Positions 32,273 to 44,491 are shown, counted from the stretch's first letter. The stretch: 64,000 nucleotides of DNA from Auriscalpium vulgare (GCA_019915015.1 JAHBBC010000023.1:620001-684000); one strand, 5' to 3'. Notes: a model not told the origin generated them from the letters alone. A program made the numbers and translations.

Positions 32273-34507
32273 CTAACTTGGTCGTGGCGGATCATGGCGT
32301 GCATTGCGGCTAGCGTTTCGTATCCGTTCACCGTATATCCAGAACACCCACGGACTGCATACACGAATCGGTTAGCTACAGGACGGTAACAATTGACGCC
32401 ACGGGATATGACGCACGCTGGTATGCCCAAAACGATTGCGACCACAGCCAGAATCGTGTCGCCCTTGCCAAATCCCAGTGCATTGTACATCGCCGGACCG
32501 AAGAGCGGGAATCCGAATCCTGCCAGAGAGCGCAAAAACGACACCGCGGCCAACGCTGTAGTCCAGCATTGCTCGCGTCAGCCTGGTCAAAAACGTTGGA
32601 TGTCAGAGAAGCTAACCTGAAGCCGCGTGTAGGGTGAAGGCGTCCACCACATATGTCTGAAAGCCCTGAAAGATGACGATTACGCTGGCCCCGACGAGGA
32701 AAATACCCTAAGGACGATTGGTAACGGTCATGATCGGAAAGTGTGGGATGCGAACTTACAATGTCTACAACGATCCAATGGACATGTTTCTGTGCAGCCC
32801 AACCAGCGATCAAGATGCCGATCGGCAGGACGCAGGTACCTGGCATAGCCGAAGCTGAAAGCGCGTGAGCTTGGATGCAGAGCACGACGAGCCAACAGGG
32901 CGCTTACGAAGACGGAACTCAGGCTTCCCAACACCTCCATTTTTTGCCTTGAAGTGCGCATACGTCTTATCAAGCAGCCGAGAGTTCAATTGCGATGCAG
33001 TGAAGAGACCCAAGCCAAGTGGAATGTAATGCAGGCCGAGAATACCCGTGCTTTCGTGGTAGTTTTCGCGAAATATACTTGGAATCGTTGTGAGGAAGAC
33101 TGGAATGGGTTATTACCGTAGATTGCGAAAGGCTCGTGGTGAATGTGCGTACGGTATAGGATTCCGTACACGAAGGCCATGTAGATGCCAAACAGCTGTA
33201 CGATGGGTTCTGTCCCGAACAGCACAAACGCGCGCACGATGGCCTTGCGGAAGAGAGCTCTCGGCCTGATAAAAAACGGTCATTATATGCGGCCTATGGT
33301 GTCGACTGAATACGCACGTTCGGTCAGCTGTCTCGAAAACCGTGCGGACCTTGACATGGTTAGCCTTTTCCTCGTCCATGTCGAGACGAATGCGCTGCGC
33401 CTTGTACTGGAGTAATCGCGGTGCGTATGCTACAGGCATGTGTTAATATGACAAAGTCCCGGAAGAGAGCGAAGCATATATAACTGACTCTCTCGTAAGA
33501 ATAGCAAACCCATGGCTTGGACAACGCCGTCTGCTATAGTCGTAGAGTAGAACTGCAGGCATATACATCAGCAATGATTCAAGCGAATATAGGCGGACGT
33601 GCTTACCACCCACCTCCAAGTCGATCTTTCAGCAATCCAGGCGCCAGCGATGGGCCCTATGATAGGACCCAGCAATGGCGCCATCGAATAGAGAGCCATT
33701 GCCTTGCCTCTCTGATCTGGGCTGAACAAATCTCCGACTGTTCCACCGCCGACCTGCTGACAGTCAAGACATGGCCAAAGCATAGCTGGGGAAACTCACG
33801 GCCAACGGAGCAGAGCCTCCGAGTCCCGCCAGAAACCGAAAGGCGATAAGCTGGCCCGTATTCTGGGCAAACCCGCAGCCTAAATTCCAAGCTGTCGTAG
33901 TGCTTAGCGGAGGCTCAGCTCTTTGTAGCGTAGCTCGACTCACCGAAGTACCACATGTTGGATATTTGGAGAACGGGTGCACGGCCATACATTTCGCTCA
34001 GTGGTCCAAGAAACAACGGGCCGACAGCTGCAGTAATAATCAGCCACAGCCTACACAGAGATGGCATAGCTCGGCGTACCATACGCCAGCACGAAGACAG
34101 ATATGGTCATAGCTGCGATTGCTGAGCTCGTTATGCCAAACTGATCGGATATCTGCTGGGCGGCGGGGGCGACCATAGATGACGAGACAGGACTGATAAA
34201 AGTGAACGCCGAGACGATCAACATAGCGCTCCATTTCTTCCTGAAAGTCCAGCTGAACTTGGCGTGAGCATGAATCAGCATATGAGAGAGTAACGGCGCA
34301 CTTCTTTGGGTTCTCGGGATCATCGGGCCCTTCCCAATCGACAATTTGGACGATTTCCTTCAAGTCTCCGTCAAGCGCCGTCTTTTCAGGCTCGTCCGAG
34401 CTGGTCCGCGCGCCAAAATCCGCAGAGTTCTTGAGGTCGGAGCCCGCGCCTGTATGCGCCTCGTCGGTGGGAGCCCCGCCGCTGACCGGTCGTGCTGTCT
34501 CCGACAT
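32273..34507 (-). CDS. MFS transporter, DHA1/polyamine-type, copy 3 (inverted)
   Basis: Third paralog on the opposite strand, with the same thirteen-exon plan from ATG 34507 (MSETARPVSGGAP) to TAG 32273. Motif A reads GPLSEMYGRAPVL, so the usual Arg-Thr-Arg is altered. SPDQRGKAM, AGLGGSAPLA and PWVFWIYGERIRN are present and no frameshift is seen. It is more diverged than copies 1 and 2 at both ends, but exon/intron DNA around 33430-33600 is identical or nearly so to copy 1, including one whole intron. The C-terminus differs (ends RPS). A substrate different from copies 1-2 is possible. Confidence 0.83.
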
Positions 34508-34570
34508 GAGCGTGAGCGGAACAACGTGTGGTGGGAAAACCTACGCACCGGTGATCCAGGGATGCTTCCT

Positions 34571-34577
34571 TTTTATA
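34571..34577 (-). promoter_or_regulatory. TATA box, MFS copy 3
   Basis: Reverse-strand TATAAAA about 65 bp before ATG 34507, the same spacing as the other two copies. Confidence 0.65.
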
Positions 34578-35192
34578 CTGCGTCATCCGATCATTGAGGC
34601 CTGAGGGCGGGGTATTGTAGCCCGTCGGCATTGTTCTGCAGATCGAGACCAACCGATGTCGATGAAGCGGGCGAGTTGTCTGCGGGCTAAATTGAAGACT
34701 ATCTTCCAATACAAGGTCTTGCAAAGCATTGGAGACCTTGTCGTGAAGGCTGCCGAAGGATCATGAAGTCATCCCGCCGGAAGGAATCTTCCCGACGGCA
34801 CAACCTGGCCGGCCGTGTCCGGTCAGCCCGCGAGCAGAAAGCAAGCAGAAAGACATCCTCGCTACTTACCTGTAAGTAGGTAGGTAGTTGGCCATAGTAG
34901 AGTTCACCCACAGCTTTAGTTTTCGCCTGCGGATCTGCGCGGAGTCAGATTGGTTGGTCAAACACTTCACCGCGAGCATTGCCATGCTACCATGCACTGG
35001 CAGGGCAAACCGCTCTCTCATACTGCGAGTGATCGTTGCTCCGAATGGGTTGCTTATACGTTGTTCAGAGTAAGTACCAAGTATCATTCACACTAAAGTA
35101 TACTGTACATATCAAGACTAGGTAATCTCGAGCCCCGACTGTTAGTTGTCTGAGGAGGCGAACGAAACAATAAGAGCACGACATCGGCGACA
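34578..35192. other. Intergenic region
   Basis: Upstream region of MFS copy 3 and 3' flank of the reverse F-box gene. No gene seen. A TAAGTAGGTAGGTAG short repeat occurs at about 34873. Confidence 0.4.
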
Positions 35193-37182
35193 TCATATGA
35201 AGATAGGCAATGCATCCACTCCATGTTCAACTCGAGGAACGCACTCCTTGACTTGGTTCAGCCAAGGAGCGTCTTTGTAAAGTTGAGGAAGCTCGATAAT
35301 GTCGAGGATAGCGCCGCGAGCCCGACGCGCCTGCAGGCAGCCGATCAAAATCCCTACGGTGACAGACTCTTCGGTCCATTCCGGAGCTGGGCCGCCTTCA
35401 TGAAAGCGAACGTAGCGGATAGCCAAGCTCCGGAGCGCCGGAAGGGGCACGCTGGAGGTCCCAGCTGTGTCTGTCGATTCCAGCGGCGTCAGCATCGACA
35501 GGCATTCGCCAGTGGTGATGCCAATGAGCACCATGCGGTTAATGTTGACCGCGCTGCTGAGGAGTGTGGACCACTGCTCCCTGCTCCAGCCAACGCGGTC
35601 GTCCCAAGCACCCGATTGGACCATCAGATCTTGCACCTGACTGAAGTCGAGGGGATACAAATTTACGACGTCGGGAATAGTGCGCGCCAGCTGATGGACA
35701 CATAGCATGTAATGGGCACCTTCGTCTTCCCACTCGTCTTCCTCCTCCATAGGATCAATGTAGGGAGATGGTGACGTAAGCCATTCCTGTGGCTCGGTCC
35801 AGTACGAGAGGTACACGCGGTCTCCGGCGAAGGCGCTGCGGATGCTGAGTGATCGTGCGGGTAAGGAGACGGCGCCAAGGTCATAGAGAGAGGGCAGTTC
35901 ATCCATCGGATGCTCGTCATCCAAAATATCTTGAATGACAGCGCGCCGAGCGGTGGACGGGATGGAGACATGGCGCATGAGGTACCCGCATTTGACGATG
36001 CTTCCCCTCACCAAGATGAACGTGAGGTGTGGCAGGGGAGTAACGGTTGTATCGGCGTCTTCCGGGGTCAACGTGTCGATAACGCCGGAAAGAGAGAGGT
36101 GCTCGAGTTTTGGGCACGCTGCGAGAACGGCGCGGAGCTGACGTATGGATGGACGGTGGCTCGACGGTACAGTCCTGTCAAAATCTCGCGTTACAGACAG
36201 GTCAAGATGGACGAGATTTCGGAGAAGAGGGGAGTCCCATTGAATTGCGCAGTGGTTGAGGGTGAGAGATTTCAGGCGCGGCGTCTCGGTGGCAAGAAAA
36301 TCCGAAGGCAAGATGAGGTTGAAGGCCCGCTTGGATTGCATGGTGAGAGACTCCAAGAAAGGCGCTGGGCCGCGTCTGCGACCGTTAAACAGGATGTTGA
36401 CAATTTCGCTCTCGCGGCCTGCATGCGGGTCGCCGGGCTCGTGGTACAGCGTCAGATTCCGAAGACGGAGATTGTGCAGGGCGATTTTGATAGCAGGGGG
36501 CACCTTTCTGCGGTACTGATACCAGTCAACAGAGACAGAAAGCAGCGTTCCAGCCTTCGAAGTGCGCTTGACAATGAAGTCGAACCAAAGGCGGGACAAA
36601 TTGAAGCTGTCAAGATTGGTCCAAAGGCCGGGGTCATCGACGGCGACCTTTCAATGGTTGAGCATTCCGAGTCAATATGAGGAAATAATGAAACGCACCT
36701 GGCGCCATCGTTTGCAAACATGCGTCACGCCCATCCATCCAAGCCTGTAGCCAACAGCGACTTCGGTGAGTTGCATTGCGATTTTCTTCCCGATTCGAGT
36801 CGGCGGGTCCACTGCCGCCAGATACGCGAAGATGAGGGACAGTATCTCGGGCGGGAGACGGAGGACGCCTGGCGTTGCAGCGTTGCGCGCCGCGCGTGCG
36901 GAGAGTATGACCTCCAGAAGGCCGTCGATCTCCTCGTCCCACACCTTCCACCTCCCGTCTCTGCTGCCAAACACCGTTTCGCGGCCGCTCTCGTTGCGCT
37001 CGGCCCACTCCTTGAGCCGCGACGCAATCCGCAAGTCGACTGTCGACTTCCAGTAGTCCCTGCATGAGATATAGTTAGTAACGTGGGTGCTACTGGAAGA
37101 CGTCTACGTGCCTCGAAGTTTGCACCTCCATGTTGTCAATCTCAGGCAAGAAGACCTCGAGGTAGGGAGTAGAATAGAAGCG
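35193..37182 (-). CDS. F-box / LRR-like protein (5' end not resolved)
   Basis: The main exons 37059-36699 and 36647-35193 are joined by a GTGCGT..AAG intron, giving CKRWRQ-VAVDDPGLWTNLD. The F-box is VLRLPPEILSLIFAYLAAVD with VCKRWRQ. LRR-like strands follow (PKLEHLSLSGVIDTLTPED, LKSLTLNHCAIQ), with an acidic patch (PMEEEDEWEDEG). There is no ATG before the F-box in the main exon. An upstream piece, 37182-37112 (YLEVFLPEIDNMEVQTSR), can be joined by a GC donor (GCACGT) to DYWKSTVDLRIASRL, but the start codon beyond it is uncertain. Likely an SCF receptor of unknown target. Confidence 0.75.
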
Positions 37183-37736
37183 CTGCGAATTAGACGTCCA
37201 TTTAAAGCCGATATGGAAGACAAGACCTTATACTTGGTATTAAAGTGAGACAACCCGTGTCAGGGCAGGCTGCGTTCTCACGCTTCACAACCTTGTCCTG
37301 GAAGTGCACGACACAGTGATGAATAATTAATGACTTTCAACGAAGGTCGTGTGGCGAGAGGACGATGAGAGCAGGTTGAAGCTAAGTACAATTGTACGTG
37401 ATCGCGGAGGCCGCGCTGTAAGTATTAAAGTAACGTGTAAGTGAGTATGGCACATATCATACAGCAGTTCCGGTTCTGACGTGCGCCAACGCGTAGCACT
37501 GCCAAGAAACAGACTAGGGTTTGACAACGAAACACAGAAACTTGAAGAGAAAACAAGACGAAATCTTCTCGGCGACTGGAGAAGGTACAGCTAGTATTCT
37601 GCAAGCACCACTATGGGACACGTGTACGAAGCCTAGAATGGTCGATCGGGCTATCGAGACCCCCAGCTTCTTTTCAGCACATTAATAATGTCGATCATGT
37701 TAGCTTTTCACTAGATATACAAGCGCGAGGGCTTAC

Positions 37737-38139
37737 CTTGTCCTTGAAGTACCTTTGGATGTAGCGAGCGGCGCTGCAAATGATCTGAACTTGTAGCGTG
37801 CGATTCGATGAGTTGATCTGGTATCTCTCCGTTTCCATTCCTCGAATCTGAAAGGGACCTGATCAGACGTGGCCGGTTGGGTGCACTATACCACTTACTG
37901 AAATTTGCAGCTTGATGGACGCCTTCGCTTCAAAAGGATGGGAATCGGCGCGCAGCGCCTTCACAGATTGACTGGGTAAGGCGTCAGTCACTCGGATCCC
38001 CTGAAAGCCTCCCTTCTGCAAAATGAAGATTGGGTCGCACCCCTCGATCGCGCTCTTTGGAATAGCGAACTCTACCACCCCGCGGCCGAAACGAATATTG
38101 CATGATAATTTTCGCAGCACTGGTGCAATTGAACCGGCG
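37737..38139 (-). CDS. Spliced exons of unclear ownership
   Basis: Reverse exons 38139-37899 (KLSCNIRFGRGVVEFAIPK, FILQKGGFQGIRVTDALP) and 37847-37737 (YQINSSNRTLQVQIICSA, YIQRYFKDK) have good intron borders, and a third may continue to about 37516. No ATG starts the frame. The upstream membrane-protein frame ends in AGGAT-GTAAGT at about 38228, a perfect donor, so these may be its 3' exons; a separate small gene is the alternative. No family recognised. Confidence 0.45.
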
Positions 38140-38227
38140 CTCGATGCAATCGTCAATTAAATGTAAATGTAGATACAGCGCAGATTACGACGTGACAAAT
38201 GGATAGCGGCCGGCACGCTCCCCTAAC

Positions 38228-40270
38228 TTACATCCTGCCGTCCTCCATGGCCGCCAATCGCTGATCAATGCCCACAGCCCACGCAAAGTCCTCGTCTTCA
38301 GTGACTGCACCGAACATCGTCGGGCTCGTTGCCGCATTCCCATCCCGTTGGCTGTAGCTCTTCGCAACGATCTCCCCGACCTTGCTGAGCGCCGTCTGTC
38401 GCGCAGCGTGGCGCTCCGCCGGCGAGCGGTGCGGCACGGCGATGCTGCTGACGTTCGATGTTTCACTGGGCGCGCGCTCCGGTGCATCGTCATGAGGCGG
38501 CGGGGGCTTGGAGAGGCGGTGGCGGTAAGGGGACGACGAGCTTTTCGAAGGGAGAGGCAGCTTCGGCGGGGTTGGGGCTTGCAGCTTGCGCGTCGCGCGT
38601 GTCGTTGGGCCCGTGCCGGCACCTGAGCTGTGCTCCTTGGGCGGCCGCGCACTGGCCTTCCCAGGAGGGGGATTAAACAGGAGCTTCGACTCGAGGGGAG
38701 GGGACAAAATCTGCGGCGGGCTGAGGGGGAGCATCGACGACTCAGACCGCGCTATCGATGCCGCTGTCCGCGGCGACGCAAACGATGCCACCAGACTCTT
38801 CTTGTCAACCGTCGACTTGCGCGAGGGCATCGCGGTGAAGCCATCTTCGGTTGGCGGGTAGGAGGACGCGGGGGACCAAGCCTGCGTCCATGCCATCCAG
38901 TTGTCGCTCGACCTGTGCTGCAGAGCGCTGCGCAGGTCTTCCTGCGTGTGCCACGGGCTGTGCTGCTGGGAAAGAGGCAGCGGGGATGCGTCCTCCTCAA
39001 CGATGCGGAAGCCGCCGTTGGGCACCCATGCTGTATCCTTCCGATGCCCTGGGCCCGAGGCGCTAGGACCTGGCTGGTCACCTGGGGAGAGCAGCGTGGA
39101 GTAGTTGCGCCTTGTGGACGGAGGCTCGCCAGCCGCCAGCCGTTCGCGGGTCGGGATCAATGGTGGTACAGGCTCGTCCGCCTTCAGCTTCTGAAGGATG
39201 TCCTTTCGGATGGACTGGTGGCGGATTGACTCGTACGGCACATCCGCTGATTGGGGGCTGAGCATCGTCGATGGATCGGGAGAGACCGCGCGCGTGCTCG
39301 CGCGACTCTGGCTACGCGCAGTAGATGATGCTGTGGGCGAGACGGGTGGTATCGCCAGATTGTCGCGGGACGCCTTCGTACCCTCCGAAGAGCGGGTGTG
39401 TCCGTTCGCGGTGGTGGACAGCCACGAGGTGCCCATGCTCGACGCACGCGATCCATGTCGGGTGTATTTGCTGGGGCTGCCGACGCCACCAAGGTCTACC
39501 TCCTGCATGTCTGACGCAGGCGGCGCGCGGGGGCTGCCGTTGAACGAGTTCGCCGCTGGGAGGTACCGCGGGCCAAATTGGAAAGAGGGCTCACGGACGC
39601 GTCGTGCACGGCGCCGGGTGTTCCAGCGGAAGGCGAGGACGGAGAGAAGCGCACCGAGGGCAAGGCCGACGACGATGAAGACGGGGAGAAGGTAGAGGAG
39701 GTTAAATGGTTGGGCGGTCGCATTGTTACGGAGACCATTGGGCGGGTCTGTGGAGCTCGACGGCGGTAGCGCGGAGATGGTGATCACGGAGGCTGACGAC
39801 GAAGGGCTGGACGAGGTGGGGGTAGGGGAGGATGACGAGTCGGTGGTCGAGCTCGACAAGGCTGCGCTGTCGGTGCTGAGGTCGTCGGTGCTGGGGTCGT
39901 CGAGCGGGGTGATGGCTGCGGCTGTCTGGCCCCATGACGGATACGGCCACCAGTTGATGCTCGTAGTGTCATAAGGTCCTAGAACCAAAGGCGCACCTTG
40001 CCGTGGTCTGTAATTGATGTTCCAGTGGCTGATGGGCTGCTGACGACCGCGCATATCATAGTCGGGAGGGAGAGGAGAGGGCGGAGAGGGAGCGGGTGTT
40101 GGAAGATCACCGCGGCGGTTGACATTAGGACGGTCGAGTATGTCGCGCCATAATACTTCGGACGCCCCGTGGACAGAGTCAACGGAAGCCGTGGGTGCGG
40201 TGCCTCCGTAGGTGCGAGGGATTGGCTGGTAGTCGGGATGGACGATCCGAGCCTCCAAGGAAGTTGTCAT
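38228..40270 (-). CDS. Single-pass membrane protein with long Ser/Pro-rich cytosolic tail
   Basis: ATG 40270 (MTTSLEARIVHPDYQP) opens about 680 residues without introns. There is no N-terminal signal peptide. A Ser/Thr-rich stretch (residues about 125-175) precedes one strong membrane span (FNLLYLLPVFIVVGLALGAL), then Arg-rich stop-transfer (RWNTRRRARRVR) and a long low-complexity Ser/Pro/Arg tail ending FAWAVGIDQRLAAMEDGR. This layout resembles fungal cell-surface sensor or adaptor proteins, but no domain is recognised. The final codons overlap a perfect GTAAGT donor, so the tail may continue into exons at 38139-37737. High GC3 supports coding. Confidence 0.7.
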   Translation of the reverse strand: MTTSLEARIVHPDYQPIPRTYGGTAPTASVDSVHGASEVLWRDILDRPNVNRRGDLPTPAPSPPSPLPPDYDMRGRQQPISHWNINYRPRQGAPLVLGPYDTTSINWWPYPSWGQTAAAITPLDDPSTDDLSTDSAALSSSTTDSSSSPTPTSSSPSSSASVITISALPPSSSTDPPNGLRNNATAQPFNLLYLLPVFIVVGLALGALLSVLAFRWNTRRRARRVREPSFQFGPRYLPAANSFNGSPRAPPASDMQEVDLGGVGSPSKYTRHGSRASSMGTSWLSTTANGHTRSSEGTKASRDNLAIPPVSPTASSTARSQSRASTRAVSPDPSTMLSPQSADVPYESIRHQSIRKDILQKLKADEPVPPLIPTRERLAAGEPPSTRRNYSTLLSPGDQPGPSASGPGHRKDTAWVPNGGFRIVEEDASPLPLSQQHSPWHTQEDLRSALQHRSSDNWMAWTQAWSPASSYPPTEDGFTAMPSRKSTVDKKSLVASFASPRTAASIARSESSMLPLSPPQILSPPLESKLLFNPPPGKASARPPKEHSSGAGTGPTTRATRKLQAPTPPKLPLPSKSSSSPYRHRLSKPPPPHDDAPERAPSETSNVSSIAVPHRSPAERHAARQTALSKVGEIVAKSYSQRDGNAATSPTMFGAVTEDEDFAWAVGIDQRLAAMEDGRM

Positions 40271-40333
40271 GAGACGTCCGCAGATGCTTTTAAGGGCAAG
40301 AATTCGCAGAAACGCTACGCGTGCCTCTTTCAA

Positions 40334-41457
40334 TCGAGCTCGCGACTGGAAAAGGAGTAACGTGAGGCCTCGTACGCTGACGGATGAGAAGGGTCACGTA
40401 CTGATCGATAATAACCCCCAACAGCGAGCACACTGCTATGGTAAAGTATGGATGTGTGCGTCGCCAGAGGCGAAATGGTGAGAGCAATGAGACACCACAT
40501 ACTGCTTGAAGTATCACGAATTCTGGCCGTGACTAGCAGCCTCGGGCTGAAGTGCGACTCCAGTCAACGCCAGACCACTGGCCAGGCTGTAAACCAGCTC
40601 AAACCAGTGCCATGCTCCTATGCCAAGTACAGATGGCGCTATGGACCATACGGTTTCACGACCCCAGCCACGCCAATAAAGTGTGCAGACAGCGGCATGC
40701 TGCCGTTGAATGGTGGCGAATTAGTCTCCGTAGCTTGACCTTATGGTATCAGAAGATAGTCGTTCTGAATATAAGGTCTGCTTCCAAATCTGGGGGTCTC
40801 GCGGGAGGGTCCCCTTTCGCATTTTGCCGAAGAAATGATGGGACTTGCTCACACTGCCGAGACGTGCCGTGCCCTGGCCGAGATGCCGTTGACCCGGCGC
40901 ATGCAAGGCCAAAGCGCAAGGGGTGCAAGGATCGCGATGCGAGAGGACTATGCTATGCACTATCATACCAGCCAGGAGAGTCCTTGTGTTCCTCAGGACA
41001 TCAGACTTCGTGTCAAAATGGTGTGTCCGATATGCGGGAGTCGCGCGTTGGTATGACTTTCTTCCCATTGCGAAGGTAGACAAAGGCAGCTTTATATTAA
41101 AGTAGTCATGGCTCAGACACATACTAGTGTAATAACGAACACCTCGACAAAGGCAAGGTTCCCTCATTGCGTACCCTCCGAAGTCTGACCTGCCTGCGCG
41201 CGATGCGGGGGTGCGGGGGCGTCGAGCAGCGCGATGCGGAGCGTCGATTGACCGTGCTCACACCTGAGAAGGTGGCACTTACGCGAGAGATTAGTATGAC
41301 CCGCGCTGTGAGAGTAGGGGATGACCGTCTAGGGGGTCTTCAGTGCGGAGGTGCTGGGATTAAGACCGTGTCCCCAGCGCGCAAGCCCCGCTCGGGGACA
41401 CCGACGCCGCTCACGCGTACACGTCTCGCTGACAACCCTCGGCCCGTCTTCCGCTAA
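40334..41457. other. Intergenic region
   Basis: Promoter side of the membrane protein. Only weak ORFs; the plus-strand piece at 41270-41457 (VALTREISMTRAVRVGDDR) is the most protein-like but has no family or exon partners. Confidence 0.3.
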
Positions 41458-41805
41458 ACACACACTCCGCACGGCAACGTACTTGAGGCGCGCTCGTCCA
41501 CGAAAATGGCTGTGGTGCCCCAATCGAGGTCGTGCGCGAGCCACAGCGACGCGACCCGGTCGACAGCGTACCGCCGGAATTCCCGACACGCGTCCCGCGC
41601 AGCGCTGGCGTCGGCAGGGTCCACGGTGTTGATGCGCAGATACCAATGTGTTGGGAGGGCGAGGGGGACCGGCGTGTGGGACCGTTGGGTGAAGACCGAG
41701 TCGCAGCGCCGTGACGGGCAGATGGGTGGCGAGCGTGTCCAGGACGCGTTGAGGAGCGTTCTAGCTGAGGGAAGCGGAGTCAGCTATGTAGTTGCACGGC
41801 CAACT
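41458..41805 (-). pseudogene. Probable F-box/LRR gene remnant
   Basis: Reverse strand, two protein-like segments in different frames: RVLDTLATHLPVTALRLGLH, then, after a frame change near 41665, HWYLRINTVDPADASAARDA with REFRRYAVDRVASLWLAHDL to a TAG at 41458. Both are GC3-rich and leucine/arginine patterned like C-terminal parts of the F-box genes here. The frame change and absence of upstream exons suggest a relic. Confidence 0.35.
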
Positions 41806-41809
41806 GCGT

Positions 41810-42865
41810 AGGACGCACAGCACCTGGGGCCACCGCGCGGCCGTACGTGTTCGCAGCCGCATCACCTCCCGCACATAGCTTAGCGACGACGGAAGAAGTC
41901 CCGGGGACACAAGACTCACAAGTACTGGCCTTGGCAAGTCGATTGGAACATCTTCGCGCGACTGTCAATGCTGTCACGGAGAGTACTTCAAGCTAATAGC
42001 ATCGCCAGGACTTAACGCAGGAAGGGAGGCCGAGAGTCTCAGACACATTGTTGTGCGAGCAGCGAGGTCATCGAATCGCGGGCACGCTTACGCAGCCACC
42101 TGAGATACAAACTGCGATACACTCCGCCTCGCCGGCCTTCGGCATCCCACTGCCCCGCGAGGCCCCCCCTTTTGGATACAGACTAGTGGCGAATGCCTCG
42201 AAAGAGATGAGAGGAACGTTTGAGCGCGCGTCGAACGCTGGGACTCGCGAGGCGGAAATACCGGCCCGGCCCGCCTGAGCGGCCCGAACATCCCGCAGTC
42301 TGCTCGCTGAGGCACAGTCGACTTCACGCCATCACGCTGCACGCAGAAGAACAGCACAATTGAAAGCTTGAACGCGGGGAAATGCTTATCCATTGAATCT
42401 GGTTCATTTACAAAGATGCCGTTGTTACTAGGTACACCTATGTACCTAAGTACTGTAGATCCCCGCAATCTCGGCGCAGCGCCGGCTGATACATGCAACG
42501 TGTGCGATCAAGACCTCCTGCACTACCTGCACAAATGCGAGTCGGATATATGCCGCCTTCTCCATCGGTAATGGTGCACGGCGACCATGGCCGTCGCTTC
42601 TCGCCTGCGGTCTTCCGCGTGCACTTGGGTGGCCGCGGCATGCGCCACTCGGCGCTGGACTATGCAGCGCGGGAGAAAAGGCGGGCATATGGATGTGGAA
42701 GGCGCTGCCATACGTCCATTCAACGCCGGACGTGCTGATGTGATCATAGAACGATGGGGCAGGGCAAGTTGAATGGGTTTCGGCGATTGATGGGCGGTCG
42801 TCTCGGGACTCCGAGTCGGGAGTGCGAGGTCGTGCGAGATCGACCTGGGCAGGGTCGATGGGAGT
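41810..42865. other. Intergenic region
   Basis: No supported gene. Many short overlapping ORFs on both strands without splice logic. Confidence 0.4.
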
Positions 42866-42889
42866 AGGGTGCTATACTGGAGGGAGGGT

Positions 42890-43506
42890 AACGAGATCGA
42901 TGCGCGATTCGACGGCGAATACGGATAGATCGGCATACGGCCGTTTCATGTCGAGGCCTGCGGCGATGAACGTAGACCTGCGCACGACCGGGACGGACTG
43001 AGCGCAGCATGAAGTCGTGTTGTCGGAGCGCGCATTGTGCCTCCAAAACGCCTGTGGGCGCACTGCTCGACAATGTTATTAGTGCCTGACCTTAAATGCG
43101 ACGTTACGAGGCAGGACTCACGTAGTGGAGGCGCAGGTCGAACAAGTTCTGGCGGAGCTCGACAAGGCGAGAAGGCCCGTGAACGTGGACGCGGAAGTGG
43201 GAACACCGGCACTGAGAAGGTTGTTCGTCGCGCCGAAGGGGATTCTGGAGGCGCTGATGCGGGACGCGGAGGTCGGCGTGAGGAACTACGGGTCGGTGGC
43301 GAGAGCAGGGCATCATCTCGGGCCCTGAGAGGCGATCTGGGCATGTTGAGGGCGTCATCGACGAACTCGAGCGTGATCATGGGCGTGACTTTGGATACGG
43401 GTGTGAGGAGGGGAGGTGTGGCGGGCTTCCCGTTGAAGAGGAGACGTAGACCCGACCGGCGGGATCGTACGGGGTGCGGTTCGTATAGAACGGTGAGATC
43501 GGCCAT
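42890..43506 (-). CDS. Unresolved reverse gene or relic
   Basis: ATG 43506 begins MADLTVLYEPHPVRSRRSGL, with LRLLFNGKPATPPLLTP and MITLEFVDDALNMPRSP, a well-formed N-terminus. After about 60 codons several frames compete. A GTGAGT donor at about 43125 and CAG acceptor at about 43065 could lead to VRRSTFIAAGLDMKRPYADL with VFAVESRIDLVTLPP before a TAG near 42881, but the frames do not join cleanly. The plus strand across 43125-43328 is also GC3-rich (VEQVLAELDKARRPVNVDAE). Either a pseudogene or an unusual splice pattern; family unknown. Confidence 0.3.
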
Positions 43507-43740
43507 GAGTGATATCAAAGAGTGACTGGGAGAGAACAAAGAGAGAACAGCGACGTGGTGTGAGACAAGGGCATACGTTCGCCCGTTGGCGCCAAGGGGA
43601 CAGGAATACATACGTAAAAATAGCGACGGTGCCTTTGCTCGACATCGCGTTCCTCGAAGCTCTGCGCACGCCGCAACGACGGTCATTGGTTTCCTGTTAT
43701 CTTGGGCGTGCGTTCGAAGTTTGAAGAAGATGATGCCTAT

Positions 43741-43993
43741 CATTTGTCTCGGCCACTACAGCCCGACGCGCAACCACGGTTGAACCGACGCGCCAGCGCC
43801 AACGACGGAGCACCGTGCGGCGGCATTATTGAGGCGATCGTAAAGCGGCAGCAGTAGACGGTCCAGAGGCGATGAGATGAAGGCCGCAGAGATAATGAAG
43901 GTCAAGATAGATGTTGATGGTGTGGTACGTGCACTAACCAGGGTGGCCCGGGCAGCTTCGGTCGGTTCCCATCGGCCGACATCAGCCGACACG
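43741..43993. repeat. Duplicated segment, partner 56741-56990
   Basis: Both contain GACGCGCCAGCGCCAACG-like sequence, GTAGACGGTCCAGA, and end in GGCCGACA..GGCCGACAC. Same orientation, moderate divergence. In this copy the segment lies 3' of the secreted-protein gene; in the other it lies 5' of it. Confidence 0.7.
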
Positions 43994-44491
43994 TTCGCCT
44001 GGCACAACCGCCTTGCCAATGCCACAGGCCCATGATCATGCCACCAACTCTCCAAATGTACCCTCCCCGTTGATAGCGGCGGCAGCACAAACTGAAGCCG
44101 TACGTTCGAAATTCCAACAAATTGAGCAGCGACTCGGAAGTCTGACAGTTTGCGGGCTCATGCAGTTGCACAAACAAGCTGACACGACTGGGATGAGTTC
44201 GCCCGCGGCCTTGCTCAGCACGCCCTTCTGCCTAGGATGCTGCGTGCGACAATGCAGTCAGGAGGGCAGAAGGCGTCTCTGGGTGTTGGTCCCAGGCATC
44301 GTAGTCATCGGGCCGACGAGAGATGCGTGTGCTCGGACTTGCTGGCCGCGGACTACTTCGAAAACCAGATACTATTCGGATTGAGCCGATTGTGAAGGAA
44401 CGTGGGTATCGTAGTAAGTATCTAACACAATATTTCCCAGCCAACATTGGCATAGAATGAAGAATAAAACTGTCGAACTCTCGTCGGCGGT

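Noticed and set aside
43125..43328. Forward helical-looking ORF (MEAQVEQVLAELDKARRP)
   Set aside because: GC3-rich, but no exon partners and it opposes a reverse candidate; kept only as a comment on that locus.
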